From Thermus composti (lineage in GTDB: Bacteria > Deinococcota > Deinococci > Deinococcales > Thermaceae), in assembly GCF_014647535.1 (NCBI RefSeq), contig NZ_BMPJ01000004.1:1-64000 (forward strand): 64,000 nucleotides of DNA, given 5' to 3'. Every line of letters starts with the position of its first letter. The stretch's first letter is position 1. Below, in pieces: positions 26,679 through 36,509 of the stretch. The translations under genes were made by a program, and so were the position numbers. The notes under the pieces are model-generated. The model was not told where the DNA came from. It saw only the letters and a program-made list of their open reading frames with translations, and did no database searches.

Positions 26679-28736
26679 ATGGAGGCTCCTAAGGTGCGCG
26701 TTTTCCGGGTGGAGGGCATGGACTGCGCCGATTGCGCCCGGAAGGTGGAAGATGCCCTGAACCGGGTCCCTGGGGTGGTCAAGGCGGAGGTGAGCTTCCA
26801 AAGCGGCAAGGCCTACCTCCAACTGGAGGTCCCCCAGGCGGAGGAGGAGGCCGCCCGGGCCCTTTCTGCTCTGGGGTACCGCCTCCGTCCGGAAGGGGAG
26901 GAGAAAGGGGGGTTACCTGGGCCCTGGCGCTGGGCCTTGGTTTCCGGAGGGCTTCTCCTGGCGGCCTTTTTGGCTTCGCTCTTCCTCCCCGGCCTAGCCC
27001 CTTGGGGCTATCGGCTGGCGGCCTTGATAGGGGTTTTCCCCCTGGCTCGTCGTGCGGTGGCTACGTTCCGGCAAAACCCCTTCAGCATCCAAACCCTGGT
27101 TACGCTGGCTACCCTGGGAGCCATGCTCATCGGGGCGGAGGCCGAGGCGGCGCTGGTGGTCTTCCTCTTCCTCGTGGGGGAGGTGCTGGAGGCTTATAGC
27201 GTGGCCCAGGCCCGCAGGTCCCTTTACGCCCTTTCCGAGCTTCTTCCCAGGCGGGCCTACCGCCTGAAGGAGGGTGGGGTGGAGGAGGTACCCCTTAAGG
27301 CCTTGAGGGTGGGGGACCTGGTGAGGGTGCCCCCGGGGGAGCGGGTACCGGCCGACGGGGTGGTGGTGTCTGGACAGGCTTCCGTGGAGGAGGCCGCCTT
27401 CACCGGGGAGCCCTTGCCTAGGCCCAAGGGGATAGGGGACCGGGTTTACGGGGGCAGTCTGGTGCAGGAGGGGAGCTTGGTGGTAAAGGTGGAGCGCCAT
27501 CCCGAGGAGGGCTTCCTGGCGGAGATGGAACGCCTGGCGGAGGAGGCCTTGCTTAAGAAGAGCCAGGCGGAGCGGGTGGTGGACGCCTTCAGCCGCCGCT
27601 ACACCCCCGCCGTCCTCCTCTTGGCGGGCTTTGTGGCCCTGGTGCTTCCCCTTTTTCAGGGGGATTTCCTGGGCCACCTCTACAAGGCCTTGGCCCTCCT
27701 CCTCATCGCCTGCCCCTGCGCCCTGGTGGTGTCGGTGCCCGCGGCCATCGCCGCCGGGGTGGCCCGGGGTGCCCGGGCAGGGGTGCTCTTCAAAAGCGGG
27801 GCGGCCCTGGAGCGGCTGGCCTCGGTGCGCCACCTGGCCCTGGACAAGACCGGCACCCTCACCCTCGGCCGGCCCCGGCTGGTGCGGGTGGTGCCCCTTG
27901 GGATAGGTGAGGAGGAGGCCTTGGCCCTGGCCAAGGCGGTGGCCGAGGGGTCGAGCCATCCCCTGGCCCGGGCGGTGCGGGAGGCCGCGCCGGAGGTGAG
28001 GGCACCCTTGGCCGAAGGACACCGGACGGAGCCCGGCTTGGGTGCCTTCGCCTGGGTGGAGGGGAGGGAGGTGGGGCTCGTGCGCCCCGAGGCGGTGCCC
28101 CTCCCCAAGGAGGTGGCGGAGGTGGTGCGGGAGCTGGCCCAAGAAGGCCATAGCCTTTCCCTCCTGGTGGAAGGGACGAGGGCCTTGGCCGTTTTTGCCT
28201 TCCAAGACACGCCTAAGGAAGAGGCCCAGGCGGCCTTACGGGCGCTGCGCGCCCTGGGCCTAAGGCTTCACCTCCTCACGGGGGATCGGGAGGAGGCGGC
28301 TTTGGCCCTGGGCAAGGCCCTAGGGCTAAAGCCTGAAGAGATTAGGGCAGGGCTTTCCCCCTTGGACAAGCTTCGGGCGGTGGAGGCGTTGGCCCAGGAA
28401 GGCGGGGTGGCCATGGTGGGGGATGGGGTGAACGACGCCCCCGCCCTGGCCCGGGCCACCGTGGGCCTGGCGGTGGTGGAGGGGACGGAGGCGGCCTTGC
28501 GGGCGGCGGATGTGGGCCTCTTGGGACTGGACGCCCTGCCTCGAGCCTTCCGCTTAAGCCGCATGACCATGGCCGTGGTGCGGCAAAACATCGCCCTGGC
28601 GGTGGGCCTTAAGGGGGTTTTCCTCCTGAGCACCCTCCTGGGGCTTACGGGGCTTTGGCCCGCCGTCTTGGCCGACAGCGGGGCTTTGGTGCTGGTGACG
28701 GCGAACAGCTTGCGCCTCCTGAGGAGCAGAGTATAG
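26679..28736 (+). CDS. P1B-type heavy-metal-transporting ATPase
   Basis: A 685-residue efflux pump. One N-terminal HMA domain has GMDCADCARK. The CPC motif IACPCALVVSVPAAIAAG lies in a membrane helix, the phosphorylation site is DKTGTLT, the actuator TGE is in AAFTGEPLP and the ATP-binding hinge is GDGVNDAPAL. NIALAVGLK and LADSG near the C-terminus match the Zn/Cd/Pb (P1B-2) signature. It is controlled by the operator upstream and paired with the ArsR gene. Thermus homologues have also been linked to arsenic export. Confidence 0.93.
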   Translation: MEAPKVRVFRVEGMDCADCARKVEDALNRVPGVVKAEVSFQSGKAYLQLEVPQAEEEAARALSALGYRLRPEGEEKGGLPGPWRWALVSGGLLLAAFLASLFLPGLAPWGYRLAALIGVFPLARRAVATFRQNPFSIQTLVTLATLGAMLIGAEAEAALVVFLFLVGEVLEAYSVAQARRSLYALSELLPRRAYRLKEGGVEEVPLKALRVGDLVRVPPGERVPADGVVVSGQASVEEAAFTGEPLPRPKGIGDRVYGGSLVQEGSLVVKVERHPEEGFLAEMERLAEEALLKKSQAERVVDAFSRRYTPAVLLLAGFVALVLPLFQGDFLGHLYKALALLLIACPCALVVSVPAAIAAGVARGARAGVLFKSGAALERLASVRHLALDKTGTLTLGRPRLVRVVPLGIGEEEALALAKAVAEGSSHPLARAVREAAPEVRAPLAEGHRTEPGLGAFAWVEGREVGLVRPEAVPLPKEVAEVVRELAQEGHSLSLLVEGTRALAVFAFQDTPKEEAQAALRALRALGLRLHLLTGDREEAALALGKALGLKPEEIRAGLSPLDKLRAVEALAQEGGVAMVGDGVNDAPALARATVGLAVVEGTEAALRAADVGLLGLDALPRAFRLSRMTMAVVRQNIALAVGLKGVFLLSTLLGLTGLWPAVLADSGALVLVTANSLRLLRSRV

Positions 28737-28737
28737 T
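28710..28737 (+). promoter_or_regulatory. Promoter within the end of the metal ATPase gene
   Basis: TTGCGC (28710-28715) and TATAGT (28732-28737) are 16 nt apart. The next ATG is six bases later (28744), opening a 33-codon ORF. It may also supply transcription for pdxT. Confidence 0.5.
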
Positions 28738-28743
28738 TGACCC

Positions 28744-28845
28744 ATGCCCAGGCGCAGGTATCCCAGGCTTCTGGAGCAGTTCCTTGCGAGTGAGGCCAAG
28801 GTGGGGGTGCCCTCCGCTTCCCTTCTGGCGGGGGGCTTCCCTTGA
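28744..28845 (+). CDS. Possible leaderless small protein, unknown
   Basis: A 33-codon ORF, too short for most gene finders, beginning MPRRRYPRLLEQFLASE and ending GGFP. Its ATG is six bases after TATAGT, the arrangement seen at other genes here. The N-terminus is basic. No homologue is recognised. It could be a real small protein, a leader peptide affecting pdxT, or a remnant of a longer gene. Confidence 0.35.
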   Translation: MPRRRYPRLLEQFLASEAKVGVPSASLLAGGFP

Positions 28846-28868
28846 CAGGGCGGGAGCCTAAGTCCAGG

Positions 28869-29447
28869 ATGAGGGGCGTGGTTGGCGTTTTGGCCTTACA
28901 GGGGGATTTCCGCGAGCACAAGGAGGCGCTTAAGCGCCTGGGGATAGAGGCAAAGGAGGTGCGGAAGAAGGAGCACCTGGAGGGGCTCAAGGCCCTCATC
29001 GTGCCTGGCGGGGAGTCCACCACCATCGGCAAGCTGGCCCGGGAGTATGGCCTCGAGGAGGCCGTGCGGCAACGGGTGGCGGAGGGGAGCCTGGCGGTTT
29101 TTGGCACCTGCGCCGGGGCCATATGGCTTGCCCGGGAGATCCTAGGCTACCCCGAGCAACCCCGCCTGGGTGTCTTGGACGTGGCGGTGGAGCGGAACGC
29201 TTTTGGCCGCCAGGTGGAGAGCTTTGAAGAGGACCTCTTCATCCGGGGCTTTTCCGAGCCCTTCCACGGGGTCTTCATCCGCGCCCCCGTTTTCCGCCGG
29301 CTGGGGGAGGGGGTGGAGGTGCTGGCCGAGCTTGGGGGCCTCCCCGTTTTGGTGCGGCAGGGGAAGGTGCTCGCCAGCAGCTTCCACCCCGAGCTCACGG
29401 AGGACCCTAGGCTCCACCGCTACTTCCTGGAGCTTGCCGGTTTTTAG
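28869..29447 (+). CDS. pdxT: Pyridoxal 5'-phosphate synthase glutaminase subunit PdxT
   Basis: A 192-residue class I glutamine amidotransferase that feeds ammonia to PdxS. Motifs are [25 protein letters not shown], the nucleophile Cys in [11 protein letters not shown] and the His-Glu pair in [15 protein letters not shown] 28869 is chosen because homology starts at [19 protein letters not shown] at 28842-28847 has no convincing -10 at the right distance. The gene ends four bases into asnS on the opposite strand. Confidence 0.95.
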   Translation: MRGVVGVLALQGDFREHKEALKRLGIEAKEVRKKEHLEGLKALIVPGGESTTIGKLAREYGLEEAVRQRVAEGSLAVFGTCAGAIWLAREILGYPEQPRLGVLDVAVERNAFGRQVESFEEDLFIRGFSEPFHGVFIRAPVFRRLGEGVEVLAELGGLPVLVRQGKVLASSFHPELTEDPRLHRYFLELAGF

Positions 29448-30763
29448 GGGCGCATCCTCGTGTACATCCTCGGGAAGGGGATGGCCTCCCGCACGTGGCT
29501 TAGGCCGCAGATCCAGGCCACGGTGCGCTCAAGCCCCAGGCCGAACCCCGAGTGGGGGACGCTGCCGAAGCGGCGGAGGTCCAGGTACCATTCGTAGACC
29601 TCCTCGGGGAGGCCAAACTCCCGGATCTTGCGCTTAAGAAGCTCCAGGTCATGGATCCTCTGGCTTCCTCCGATGATCTCCCCGTAGCCCTCGGGGGCGA
29701 GGAGGTCGTCGTTTAGGACGAGCTCGGGGTCATTGGGGTCCGGCTCCATGTAGAAGGCCTTGATCCGGGCGGGGTAGCGCTCCACGAAGAGGGGGCGGTC
29801 AAACTGCCGGCTTAGGGCGGCCTCGTGGGGGGCGCCGAAGTCCTCCCCGTAGGGGAGAGGGGGGACCTCGGGGTCTTCCTGGCTAAGCCGGTTCACCAGG
29901 GCCACCGCCTCCTTGTAGGTGAGCCGGGGGTAGTTCCCTTCCGCGGCGGGCTCCAGGGCCTTGGGGTCCCGCCCCAGCATCTCCAGCTCCCTGGCGCGCC
30001 GTTCCAGCACCCGGGCCACCAGGTAGCGCACCAGTTCCTCCTGGAGGGCCATGTTCTCCTCGTGGGTCATGAAGGCCACCTCGGGCTCCACCATCCAGAA
30101 CTCCAGGAGGTGGCGCCGCGTCTTGGAGCGCTCCGCCCGGAAGATGGGGCCGAAGGTGTAGACCTTGCCGAAGGCCAAGGCCCCCGCCTCGGCGTAAAGC
30201 TGCCCCGACTGGGAGAGGTAGGCTTTCTCCCCGTCAAAGAGCTCCACCTCAAAGAGCTCCGTGGTGCCCTCCACGGCGTTTGGGGTGAGGATGGGGGCGT
30301 CAAAGCGGAGGAAGCCCCTTTCCCCGAAGAACTCGTGGATGGCCCTTTCCAGCTCGTCCCGGATGCGCATCACCGCGAAGGGGCGGCGGTGGCGGAGCCA
30401 GAGGTGGCGGTGGTCCATGAGGAAGTCTATGCCGTGCTCCTTGGGGCCGATGGGGTACTCCCCTTGGGGGAGGCTCACCACCTCGAGGCCCCGCACGGCG
30501 AGCTCAAACCCCCCTGGGGCCCGTTCGTCCTTCCGCACCCGGCCCCACACCCTTAGGGCGGTCTCCTGGGGCAGGTGGTCGGCCTCCTGGAAGGCCTCCT
30601 CGGGGACCTCCCCCTTGACCACCGTGGCCTGGAGGAAGCCGGTGCCGTCCCGGAGGATGAGGAAGTGGATCTTGCCCTTGGAGCGCCTCTGGTAGAGCCA
30701 ACCCCTTAGCTCCACCTCCTGGTCCTCGTACCGGGCGATCTCCTCAATGAAGACCCGTCGCAT
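29444..30763 (-). CDS. asnS: Asparaginyl-tRNA synthetase
   Basis: A 439-residue class IIb synthetase. An N-terminal OB-fold anticodon-binding domain ([19 protein letters not shown]) precedes the catalytic core. The core has motif 2 in [19 protein letters not shown] and motif 3 in [14 protein letters not shown]. Features such as [12 protein letters not shown] separate it from AspRS. The ATG is preceded by AGGGAGG, and TAGACT lies seven bases upstream, so either a leadered or a leaderless start is possible. It is last in the minus-strand hisS-aspS-phzF-HAD-asnS block. Confidence 0.95.
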   Translation of the reverse strand: MRRVFIEEIARYEDQEVELRGWLYQRRSKGKIHFLILRDGTGFLQATVVKGEVPEEAFQEADHLPQETALRVWGRVRKDERAPGGFELAVRGLEVVSLPQGEYPIGPKEHGIDFLMDHRHLWLRHRRPFAVMRIRDELERAIHEFFGERGFLRFDAPILTPNAVEGTTELFEVELFDGEKAYLSQSGQLYAEAGALAFGKVYTFGPIFRAERSKTRRHLLEFWMVEPEVAFMTHEENMALQEELVRYLVARVLERRARELEMLGRDPKALEPAAEGNYPRLTYKEAVALVNRLSQEDPEVPPLPYGEDFGAPHEAALSRQFDRPLFVERYPARIKAFYMEPDPNDPELVLNDDLLAPEGYGEIIGGSQRIHDLELLKRKIREFGLPEEVYEWYLDLRRFGSVPHSGFGLGLERTVAWICGLSHVREAIPFPRMYTRMRP

Positions 30764-30770
30764 CCTCCCT

Positions 30771-30776
30771 AGTCTA
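30771..30776 (-). promoter_or_regulatory. -10-like element of asnS
   Basis: TAGACT (minus) overlaps the stop codon of the HAD gene and lies seven bases before the asnS ATG; AGGGAGG occupies the interval. Confidence 0.35.
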
Positions 30777-31592
30777 AGGGGGGTTCAGGAGGTCCAGGGC
30801 CTCCGCCAGGCCGCAGGCCTCCACCGGGGCCACCACCTTCTGGGCCGCCCGCTTCACCCTTTCGGGGGCGTTCCCCATGGCGATGCCGAGGCCCACCGCC
30901 CGGATCACCTCCAGGTCGTTTTCCCCGTCCCCCACCATGGCGCACTCCTCCAAGGAGAGGCCGTAAGCCTCGGCCACGAAGCGGGCGGCGGAGAGCTTGC
31001 CCACGCCCTTCTTGGTGAGGGAGACGAAGCGCACCCCGGGCATCTTGGGGCTTTCCGCCACGTGGGCGGCAAGCCCGGGAGGGAGGCCCTCCAGGAAGAC
31101 CTCCAGGGGGGCGTGGGCCTCCGCCAGGACCTGGAGGCGGACGAGGGGGCTTCCAAGCCGGAGGAGGTCCGCCCCTTCCGCCTCCACCCCTAAAAGGGCC
31201 TGGTGGGCCTTTAGGAGGGGGCTATCCCCTTCCACATAGAAGCCGCCCTCGGCGGTGTAGCCCTCCAGGGGTAGGCCGAGCCTGCGGGCGAGGCGCACCG
31301 CCTCTTGGGCCGCCTCGAGGGGCAAGGCCTCCACCCGGAGGGGCTTAACCGGGGGTTCGTGGGGGTCCTGGGTGAGGGCCAGGACCACCGCTCCCGACTC
31401 AAAGACGTGAAGCCCTTCCGGGGCAAGCCTTTGGGCTAGGGCTAAGGCCTCGCCCCGCCCCGGGCGGCCTGTGAGGAGGGAAAGGCGGAGGCCCCTCCTC
31501 CGGGCCTTTTCCACCGCGGGCCAGACGCAAGGGGGCACCCCCTTTTCCCCCACCAGGGTGCCGTCCACGTCCACGAAGACCAGCCGGATCAA
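30774..31592 (-). CDS. HAD-superfamily phosphatase, Cof type
   Basis: A 272-residue HAD hydrolase with a type IIB cap. The nucleophile motif is [11 protein letters not shown], motif II is LLTGRP, the lysine is in [10 protein letters not shown] and motif IV is [12 protein letters not shown]. Substrate is unknown; relatives dephosphorylate sugar phosphates or mannosyl-3-phosphoglycerate. The reading frame extends upstream, but the TTG at 31592 overlaps the phzF-like stop (TTGA), has GGGGGAG upstream and sits at the homology boundary. Confidence 0.85.
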   Translation of the reverse strand: MIRLVFVDVDGTLVGEKGVPPCVWPAVEKARRRGLRLSLLTGRPGRGEALALAQRLAPEGLHVFESGAVVLALTQDPHEPPVKPLRVEALPLEAAQEAVRLARRLGLPLEGYTAEGGFYVEGDSPLLKAHQALLGVEAEGADLLRLGSPLVRLQVLAEAHAPLEVFLEGLPPGLAAHVAESPKMPGVRFVSLTKKGVGKLSAARFVAEAYGLSLEECAMVGDGENDLEVIRAVGLGIAMGNAPERVKRAAQKVVAPVEACGLAEALDLLNPP

Positions 31593-32482
31593 AGCTCCCC
31601 CGTTTGGACGATCGCCGCCTCCCCCCCGATCTGGACGCTGTAGGGGGTGCCGGTGGGGCTGTACTCCACCACCACCTCCACGAGGCCGGGGTTGCCCAGG
31701 CGGTGGCCTTGGTAGATGGTGAGGTGCGCCCGCCCTTCCCGCCTCGGCACCACCCCCGCCCGGGCGAGGAGGGCTCCTAGGGCGGCGTTGGCCGAGCCCG
31801 TGACCGGGTCTTCGGGAATGCCGAGGAGGGGGGCGAAGTCCCGGGCGTAGAAGCTCCTCGGGCCCATGGGGGCGTAGGCGTGGACGGTGGCCACGTCCAG
31901 CCTCCGGGAAAGCTCCGTCAAAAGGGCCATCTCCGGCTCCAGGGCGTCCACCACCCCGGGGGCGACGAGGGGCACGAAGAGGCTCCAAAGCCCGGTGTAG
32001 GCCACCCCGTAGGGGAGGCCCCGGTGGAGGTAGCGCTCGTCGGTGCTCAGGGCCTCGAGGACCTCCGCCAGCGCCCGGTAGGCGGGGGGGTCCCGGAACC
32101 GGGGCACCGGACCCCGCACCCAGGCCTTCTTGGGGAGGCCGCCTTCGTGCTCTAGCTCCACGGGGAGGACCTCGCCCGGGGTGTGGAGGAAGAGCCTTCC
32201 CGTTCCCTCGGGGACGAGGCCCAGGCGGGCTAGGGCCAGGCCCAGGGCGATGGCGGCGTGGCCGGAAAACTCCACCTCTCCCCCCGGGGCGAAGAAGCGC
32301 ACGCCGAAGGCGTTCTCCCTTCTTTCCGTGAGGAAGACGGTCTCCCACTCGGGAAACCGCTGGGCGATCCTACGCATCTCCTCCGGGCCCATCCCCCGGG
32401 CGTCCAAGACGATGGCCACCCGGTTCCCCGCCCCCGGGGCAGGGCTGAAGGCGTCTACCAGCGCGTAGGGGATCCTAGCCAT
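31589..32482 (-). CDS. PhzF-family isomerase/epimerase
   Basis: A 297-residue protein of the PhzF/diaminopimelate-epimerase-like fold. It opens with [20 protein letters not shown], has the catalytic-glutamate region [11 protein letters not shown] and the repeat signature [19 protein letters not shown], and [16 protein letters not shown] in the second half. Function in non-phenazine producers is usually unknown. It overlaps aspS by eight bases and the HAD gene by four, so the three are translationally coupled. Confidence 0.87.
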   Translation of the reverse strand: MARIPYALVDAFSPAPGAGNRVAIVLDARGMGPEEMRRIAQRFPEWETVFLTERRENAFGVRFFAPGGEVEFSGHAAIALGLALARLGLVPEGTGRLFLHTPGEVLPVELEHEGGLPKKAWVRGPVPRFRDPPAYRALAEVLEALSTDERYLHRGLPYGVAYTGLWSLFVPLVAPGVVDALEPEMALLTELSRRLDVATVHAYAPMGPRSFYARDFAPLLGIPEDPVTGSANAALGALLARAGVVPRREGRAHLTIYQGHRLGNPGLVEVVVEYSPTGTPYSVQIGGEAAIVQTGEL

Positions 32483-34220
32483 GGCGGATCACCTGAAGCC
32501 CCAGCTCCCTAAGCTGCTCCTCGGGCACGGGGCTCGGGGCCCCGGTCAGGGGGTCCTTGCCCTCCTTGTTCTTGGGGAAGGCGATGACCTCGCGGATGGA
32601 GGGGCTTCCCGTCATGAGGGCGAGGAGCCGGTCCAGCCCCCAGGCGATCCCCCCGTGGGGCGGGGCCCCGTAGGCCAGGGCCTCGAGGAAAAACCCGAAC
32701 TTTTCCCTTTGCTCCTCCTCCCCGATGCCCAACATCCGGAACATCCGGGCCTGGAGGGCGGGGTCGTGGATGCGGATGGACCCTCCGCCCACCTCCACCC
32801 CGTTGAGCACCAGGTCGTAGGCCAAAGCCCGCACCCGCCCGGGGTCCTTTTCCAGAAGGTCCAGGTCCTCGGGGTGGGGGCTTGTGAAGGGGTGGTGCAT
32901 GTAGGTCCACCCCCCCCTTTCCTCGTCCCACTCCAAAAGGGGAAAGTCCACCACCCAGAGGAAGGCCCACCCTTCCCGCTTTAGGCCCAAGAGGTCCGCC
33001 GCCCTAAGCCGCACCGCCCCCAGGGCCGTGGCCGCCACCTTGCGGGGCCCGGCCACGAAGAGGAGGGTGTCCCCCATCTGGGCTTGGGTGGCCTTTAGGA
33101 GAGCTTCCCTAACAGGCTCCAAAAACCTGGCCACCCCCCCCGAGAAGCCTCCCTCCTCCACCCGGGCCCAGGCGAGGCCCTGGGCCTTGTGGCGCTTGGC
33201 CAGTTCCTCCAGCTCGGCGATCTCCTTGCGGGAAAAGGCCTTGGGGACGGCCAGGGCCTTGACGCTTTCCGCCTCCCGGAAGACCCGGAAGTCCCCCTGG
33301 CGGAAGAGGGGGCCCACCTCCTTGAGCTCCAGGCCGAAGCGGGTGTCGGGCTTGTCGGAGCCGTAGCGCTCCATGGCCTCCTCGTAGGAAAGCCTGGGGA
33401 AGGGAAGGGGAAGCTCCACCCCCAAGGCCTCCCGGAAGACGTGGGCCATGAGGCGCTCGTTGAGGACAAGGATGTCCTCCACCTCCACGAAGCTCATCTC
33501 CAGGTCCAGCTGGGTGAAGTCGGGCTGGCGGTCGGCCCTTAGGTCCTCGTCGCGGAAGCAGCGGGCGATCTGGAAGTAGCGGTCCAGCCCCGCCACCATC
33601 AGCATCTGCTTGAAAAGCTGGGGGGACTGGGGCAGGGCGTAGAAGAGGCCGGGCTCGTGGCGGTAGGGGACCAAAAAGTCCCGGGCCCCTTCCGGGGTGC
33701 TCTTGGTGAGGAAGGGGGTTTCCACCTGGACGAAGCCCTCCCGGTCCAGGAAGTCCCAGATGGCCTTGATGACCCGGTGGCGCAGGCGGAGGTTTTCCTG
33801 CATGCGCTTCCTTCTCAGGTCCAGGTAGCGGTACTTGAGGCGGAGTTCCTCGGAGACCTCCTGTTCCTCCTCTCCCCGCCAGCCCGCGTCCACGGGGAAG
33901 GGGGGCGTCTTGGCCTCGGCCAGGACCTCCAAGGCCGTAAGCTCCACCTCCACCTTTCCTGTGGCCAGGCGGGGGTTGGGCTCGGGGCGGAGGCGGACGA
34001 GGCCTTTGGCCCGCACCACCCACTCGGGGCGCACCCGTTCGGCGGTGGCGTAGGCGGGGCTATGGGGGTGGGCCACGAGCTGGACCAGGCCCTCCCGGTC
34101 CCTGAGGTCCAAAAAGATGAGGCCCCCGAGGTCCCGGCGGCGGTTGACCCAGCCCTCCAGGACCACCTCCTGCCCCGCGTGCTCTTCCCTCAGGCTTCCG
34201 GCGTAGTGGGTGCGGCGCAT
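32475..34220 (-). CDS. aspS: Aspartyl-tRNA synthetase, bacterial type
   Basis: A 581-residue class IIb synthetase. It has the N-terminal OB fold ([20 protein letters not shown]), motif 1 around [15 protein letters not shown], motif 2 [16 protein letters not shown], a bacterial GAD insertion domain of about 120 residues, and motif 3 [15 protein letters not shown]. This is the discriminating bacterial form rather than the short archaeal-type enzyme Thermus also carries. GGGAGG precedes the ATG. It follows hisS by 24 bases. Confidence 0.97.
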   Translation of the reverse strand: MRRTHYAGSLREEHAGQEVVLEGWVNRRRDLGGLIFLDLRDREGLVQLVAHPHSPAYATAERVRPEWVVRAKGLVRLRPEPNPRLATGKVEVELTALEVLAEAKTPPFPVDAGWRGEEEQEVSEELRLKYRYLDLRRKRMQENLRLRHRVIKAIWDFLDREGFVQVETPFLTKSTPEGARDFLVPYRHEPGLFYALPQSPQLFKQMLMVAGLDRYFQIARCFRDEDLRADRQPDFTQLDLEMSFVEVEDILVLNERLMAHVFREALGVELPLPFPRLSYEEAMERYGSDKPDTRFGLELKEVGPLFRQGDFRVFREAESVKALAVPKAFSRKEIAELEELAKRHKAQGLAWARVEEGGFSGGVARFLEPVREALLKATQAQMGDTLLFVAGPRKVAATALGAVRLRAADLLGLKREGWAFLWVVDFPLLEWDEERGGWTYMHHPFTSPHPEDLDLLEKDPGRVRALAYDLVLNGVEVGGGSIRIHDPALQARMFRMLGIGEEEQREKFGFFLEALAYGAPPHGGIAWGLDRLLALMTGSPSIREVIAFPKNKEGKDPLTGAPSPVPEEQLRELGLQVIRHG

Positions 34221-34244
34221 AATCCTCCCAAGCTTACCGGATTC

Positions 34245-35501
34245 TCACCCGAGGACCTGGAGGAGGTAGCCCGAAACCTCCTCCCGGCTTAGGCGCACCT
34301 GCTCCCCGGTGGCGAGCCTTTTTAGGGTCACCTCCCCCGCCCGGAGTTCGTCTTCCCCCAGGAAGCCGGCGAAGGCCGCCCCCCGCTTCAGGGCCTCCTC
34401 CAGGCCCTTGGCCGGCTTCCTGGGGGCGAGGGCGTACTCGGCCCGGAGGCGGGGCCTCAGGGCCTCGGCCAGGTAGAAAGCCTCCTCCACCGCCTCCTCC
34501 GTGAGGGGGATGAGGTAGAGGTCGGGGCCCCTTTCCTCGGGGAGGGAAAAGCCCTCGGCCTCGAGGGCCAGGGCCACCCGCTCCACCCCGAAAGCGAACC
34601 CCACCCCGGGGACCCTGGGCCCGCCCAGGAGCTCGGAAAGCCCGTCATATCGCCCCCCGCCTCCCAGGGCGGACTGGGCTCCGATCTCCTCGTGGTGCAC
34701 CTCAAAGGCGGTGCGCACGTAGTAGTCCAGCCCCCGCACCAAGGCGGGGTCCAACTCGTAGGGGACGGAAAGCCTTTCCAGGTGGCGCTCCACCTTGCGC
34801 AGGTGGGCCCGGGCCTCCTCCCCCAGGAAGTCCAGCATGGGCCTCACCCCGAGCTCCTTGAGGAGGGCCTGGTCCTTCTCGCTCTTGGAGTCCAGGATGC
34901 GCATGGGGTTGAGCTCCAGGCGCTCCTTGGAGTCCTCGGAGAGGGCCTCCTTATGGGGGGAGAGGACCTCCCGTAGGTAGGCGTTGTAGCGCGCCCGGTC
35001 CTCGGGGTCCCCCACGGAGGAGAGCTTGACCTTGAGGCGCCTGAGGCCAAGCTCTTTCAGGCACTCGTAGAGGAGGACCACGGCCTCGGCGTCCAGGATG
35101 GGGTTTTCCGAGCCCAAGGCCTCGTAGTTCACCTGGTGGAACTGGCGGTACCGCCCCTTCTGGGGGCGCTCGGCCCGGAACATGGGCCCCGCCATCCAAA
35201 GCCGCACCGGCTGGGGCCAGACCTTCATCCCGTGCTCCAGGTAGGCCCGCACCATGGCGGCGGTGCCCTCGGGGCGGAGGGTGAGGGAGCGCCCGCCCCG
35301 GTCCTGGAAGGTGAACATCTCCTTGCGCACGATGTCCGTGGCGGCCCCCACGCCCTTTTCAAACACCTGGGTCTCCTCAAAGATGGGGGTGATGAGCTCC
35401 AAGGCCCCCGCCGCCTCGAGAACCTTGCGGGCGGTGGCCACGATGCGCTGGTGGAGCCTGAGCTCCTTGCCGAAGAGGTCTTTGGTTCCCCGGACGGCCA
35501 T
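34245..35501 (-). CDS. hisS: Histidyl-tRNA synthetase
   Basis: A 418-residue class IIa synthetase with VRGTKDLFG at the N-terminus, motif 2 [20 protein letters not shown], the histidine-specific motifs [15 protein letters not shown] and GGGGRYDGL, and motif 3 [15 protein letters not shown]-terminal anticodon-binding domain covers the last ~95 residues. The ATG at 35501 is preceded by GGAAGGG. It opens a minus-strand unit containing three aminoacyl-tRNA synthetases. Confidence 0.96.
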   Translation of the reverse strand: MAVRGTKDLFGKELRLHQRIVATARKVLEAAGALELITPIFEETQVFEKGVGAATDIVRKEMFTFQDRGGRSLTLRPEGTAAMVRAYLEHGMKVWPQPVRLWMAGPMFRAERPQKGRYRQFHQVNYEALGSENPILDAEAVVLLYECLKELGLRRLKVKLSSVGDPEDRARYNAYLREVLSPHKEALSEDSKERLELNPMRILDSKSEKDQALLKELGVRPMLDFLGEEARAHLRKVERHLERLSVPYELDPALVRGLDYYVRTAFEVHHEEIGAQSALGGGGRYDGLSELLGGPRVPGVGFAFGVERVALALEAEGFSLPEERGPDLYLIPLTEEAVEEAFYLAEALRPRLRAEYALAPRKPAKGLEEALKRGAAFAGFLGEDELRAGEVTLKRLATGEQVRLSREEVSGYLLQVLG

Positions 35502-35536
35502 ACCCTTCCACTTTACGGGCTAGGGGCTTGGGGTGC

Positions 35537-35542
35537 TATCCT
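35537..35542 (+). promoter_or_regulatory. -10-like element before the small proline-rich protein
   Basis: TATCCT lies six bases before ATG 35549 on the strand opposite hisS, suggesting a leaderless transcript. Confidence 0.4.
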
Positions 35543-35548
35543 TCCCTC

Positions 35549-35869
35549 ATGGCCGGGAAGGGGAAGGGGGTCTTGGTTCTCCTCTACCTCCTCCTCACCC
35601 TCGCCGCCTCCACCGGGGTGGCCCTGCAGCTTTACCTCATGGAGCGGCAGAACCCGGCCCTCAAGGCCGACTGCCGCGCCGCCCAAGAGAAGGTCCAGCA
35701 TAGCCCCCTCTGCGGCCTGCAGGTGGCCCCGGGCGCGCCCCCCATCGCCCCGCCCGCCCCGCCCCGGCCCCTGCCCTTCCTCGAGGTCCGGGCCCTGGAG
35801 GAGGCGGGCCACCCCGCCCCCCCGCCCCGGGCCCTGGCCCCCAGGGCCCCTCCTTCCGCCTTGGCCTAG
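35549..35869 (+). CDS. Small single-pass membrane protein with proline-rich tail
   Basis: A 106-residue protein, family not recognised. Residues 8-28 (VLVLLYLLLTLAASTGVALQL) form one membrane helix after a basic N-terminus. The external part has two cysteines (in KADCRA and SPLCGL) that could form a disulfide. The tail is rich in alanine and proline (PPIAPPAPPRPLPF), likely extended and disordered. The start is ATG 35549, just after a -10-like TATCCT; no Shine-Dalgarno is visible. Confidence 0.55.
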   Translation: MAGKGKGVLVLLYLLLTLAASTGVALQLYLMERQNPALKADCRAAQEKVQHSPLCGLQVAPGAPPIAPPAPPRPLPFLEVRALEEAGHPAPPPRALAPRAPPSALA

Positions 35870-35912
35870 CGGCGTTGGGATCGGTTCGGGCCAAGGACGA
35901 AAGGAGGTGGCC

Positions 35913-36509
35913 ATGCGGGTTAGCGTTTGGACGAGGGAGCTCGCCCTTTATGCGCCCATCCATAGGGCGCTTTCCCGGGCGGGATGGGAAGTTTTCTGGA
36001 ACATAGACGCGGGTTTTCCCTTGGCGGACCTAAGGCATTGGGCGAAGGGCCGGGTCTGGTTCTGGCCCACCCCTTGGGGGCTTCGGGTTTACGACCCCGG
36101 GAAGCTTGCGTTCCTCACCCGAGGGGACGATCCCAGGACCCTTCCCCATGGGCTTTTGGGGCGGGTGGGGCTTAGGCTTTCTCCCCTCGAGGCCCGCCTC
36201 CTATGGGCCCTGGGCCAGGGGGTGGCCCCAAGCCCCAAGGCCCTGGCTTCCGTCCTCGGGGCCTCCCGGGACCAGGCCCGGTTCGCCCTCCGAAGCCTCC
36301 GCAACAAGATGGGCCTTCCCCTAGGGGACCTCCTCCGCCTCGCCCGGCATCAGGTGGAGGTAGCGGGGCTTCAGGACCACCTTGATCCGCCTCCCGGGCG
36401 CCAGGTGGAGCCGCGCCTGCACGTGCCGGGGGAGGAGGAGGGTGAGGGCCAGGGGACCCTGGAAGCGCCCCCGGTAGGCCAGGCCCTGGGGATAGAGGCT
36501 TTCCAGTAG
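35913..36509 (+). CDS. LuxR-type HTH protein whose 3' end runs antisense to modC
   Basis: A 198-codon frame. Residues 95-150 resemble a LuxR/GerE helix-turn-helix: LSPLEARLLWALGQG, KALASVLGASRDQARFALRS and LRNKMGLPL. The first ~90 residues may be a degenerate receiver-like domain; no phosphorylatable aspartate is obvious. AAGGAGGTGG precedes the ATG. The recognisable domain ends near 36360, and the last ~50 codons are the mirror of modC coding sequence, giving a 189-base overlap. The tail is probably unstructured. Target genes are unknown; the modABC genes are a guess from position. Confidence 0.6.
   Translation: MRVSVWTRELALYAPIHRALSRAGWEVFWNIDAGFPLADLRHWAKGRVWFWPTPWGLRVYDPGKLAFLTRGDDPRTLPHGLLGRVGLRLSPLEARLLWALGQGVAPSPKALASVLGASRDQARFALRSLRNKMGLPLGDLLRLARHQVEVAGLQDHLDPPPGRQVEPRLHVPGEEEGEGQGTLEAPPVGQALGIEAFQ

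Noticed and set aside
28842-28870. TTGACA as a normal pdxT promoter
   Set aside because: A consensus -35 is present, but the only hexamer at 17 nt is CAGGAT, overlapping the start codon.
35136-35912. Long plus-strand frame extending the HTH gene upstream
   Set aside because: It is antisense to hisS and out of frame with the small membrane protein; AAGGAGG fixes the start at 35913.
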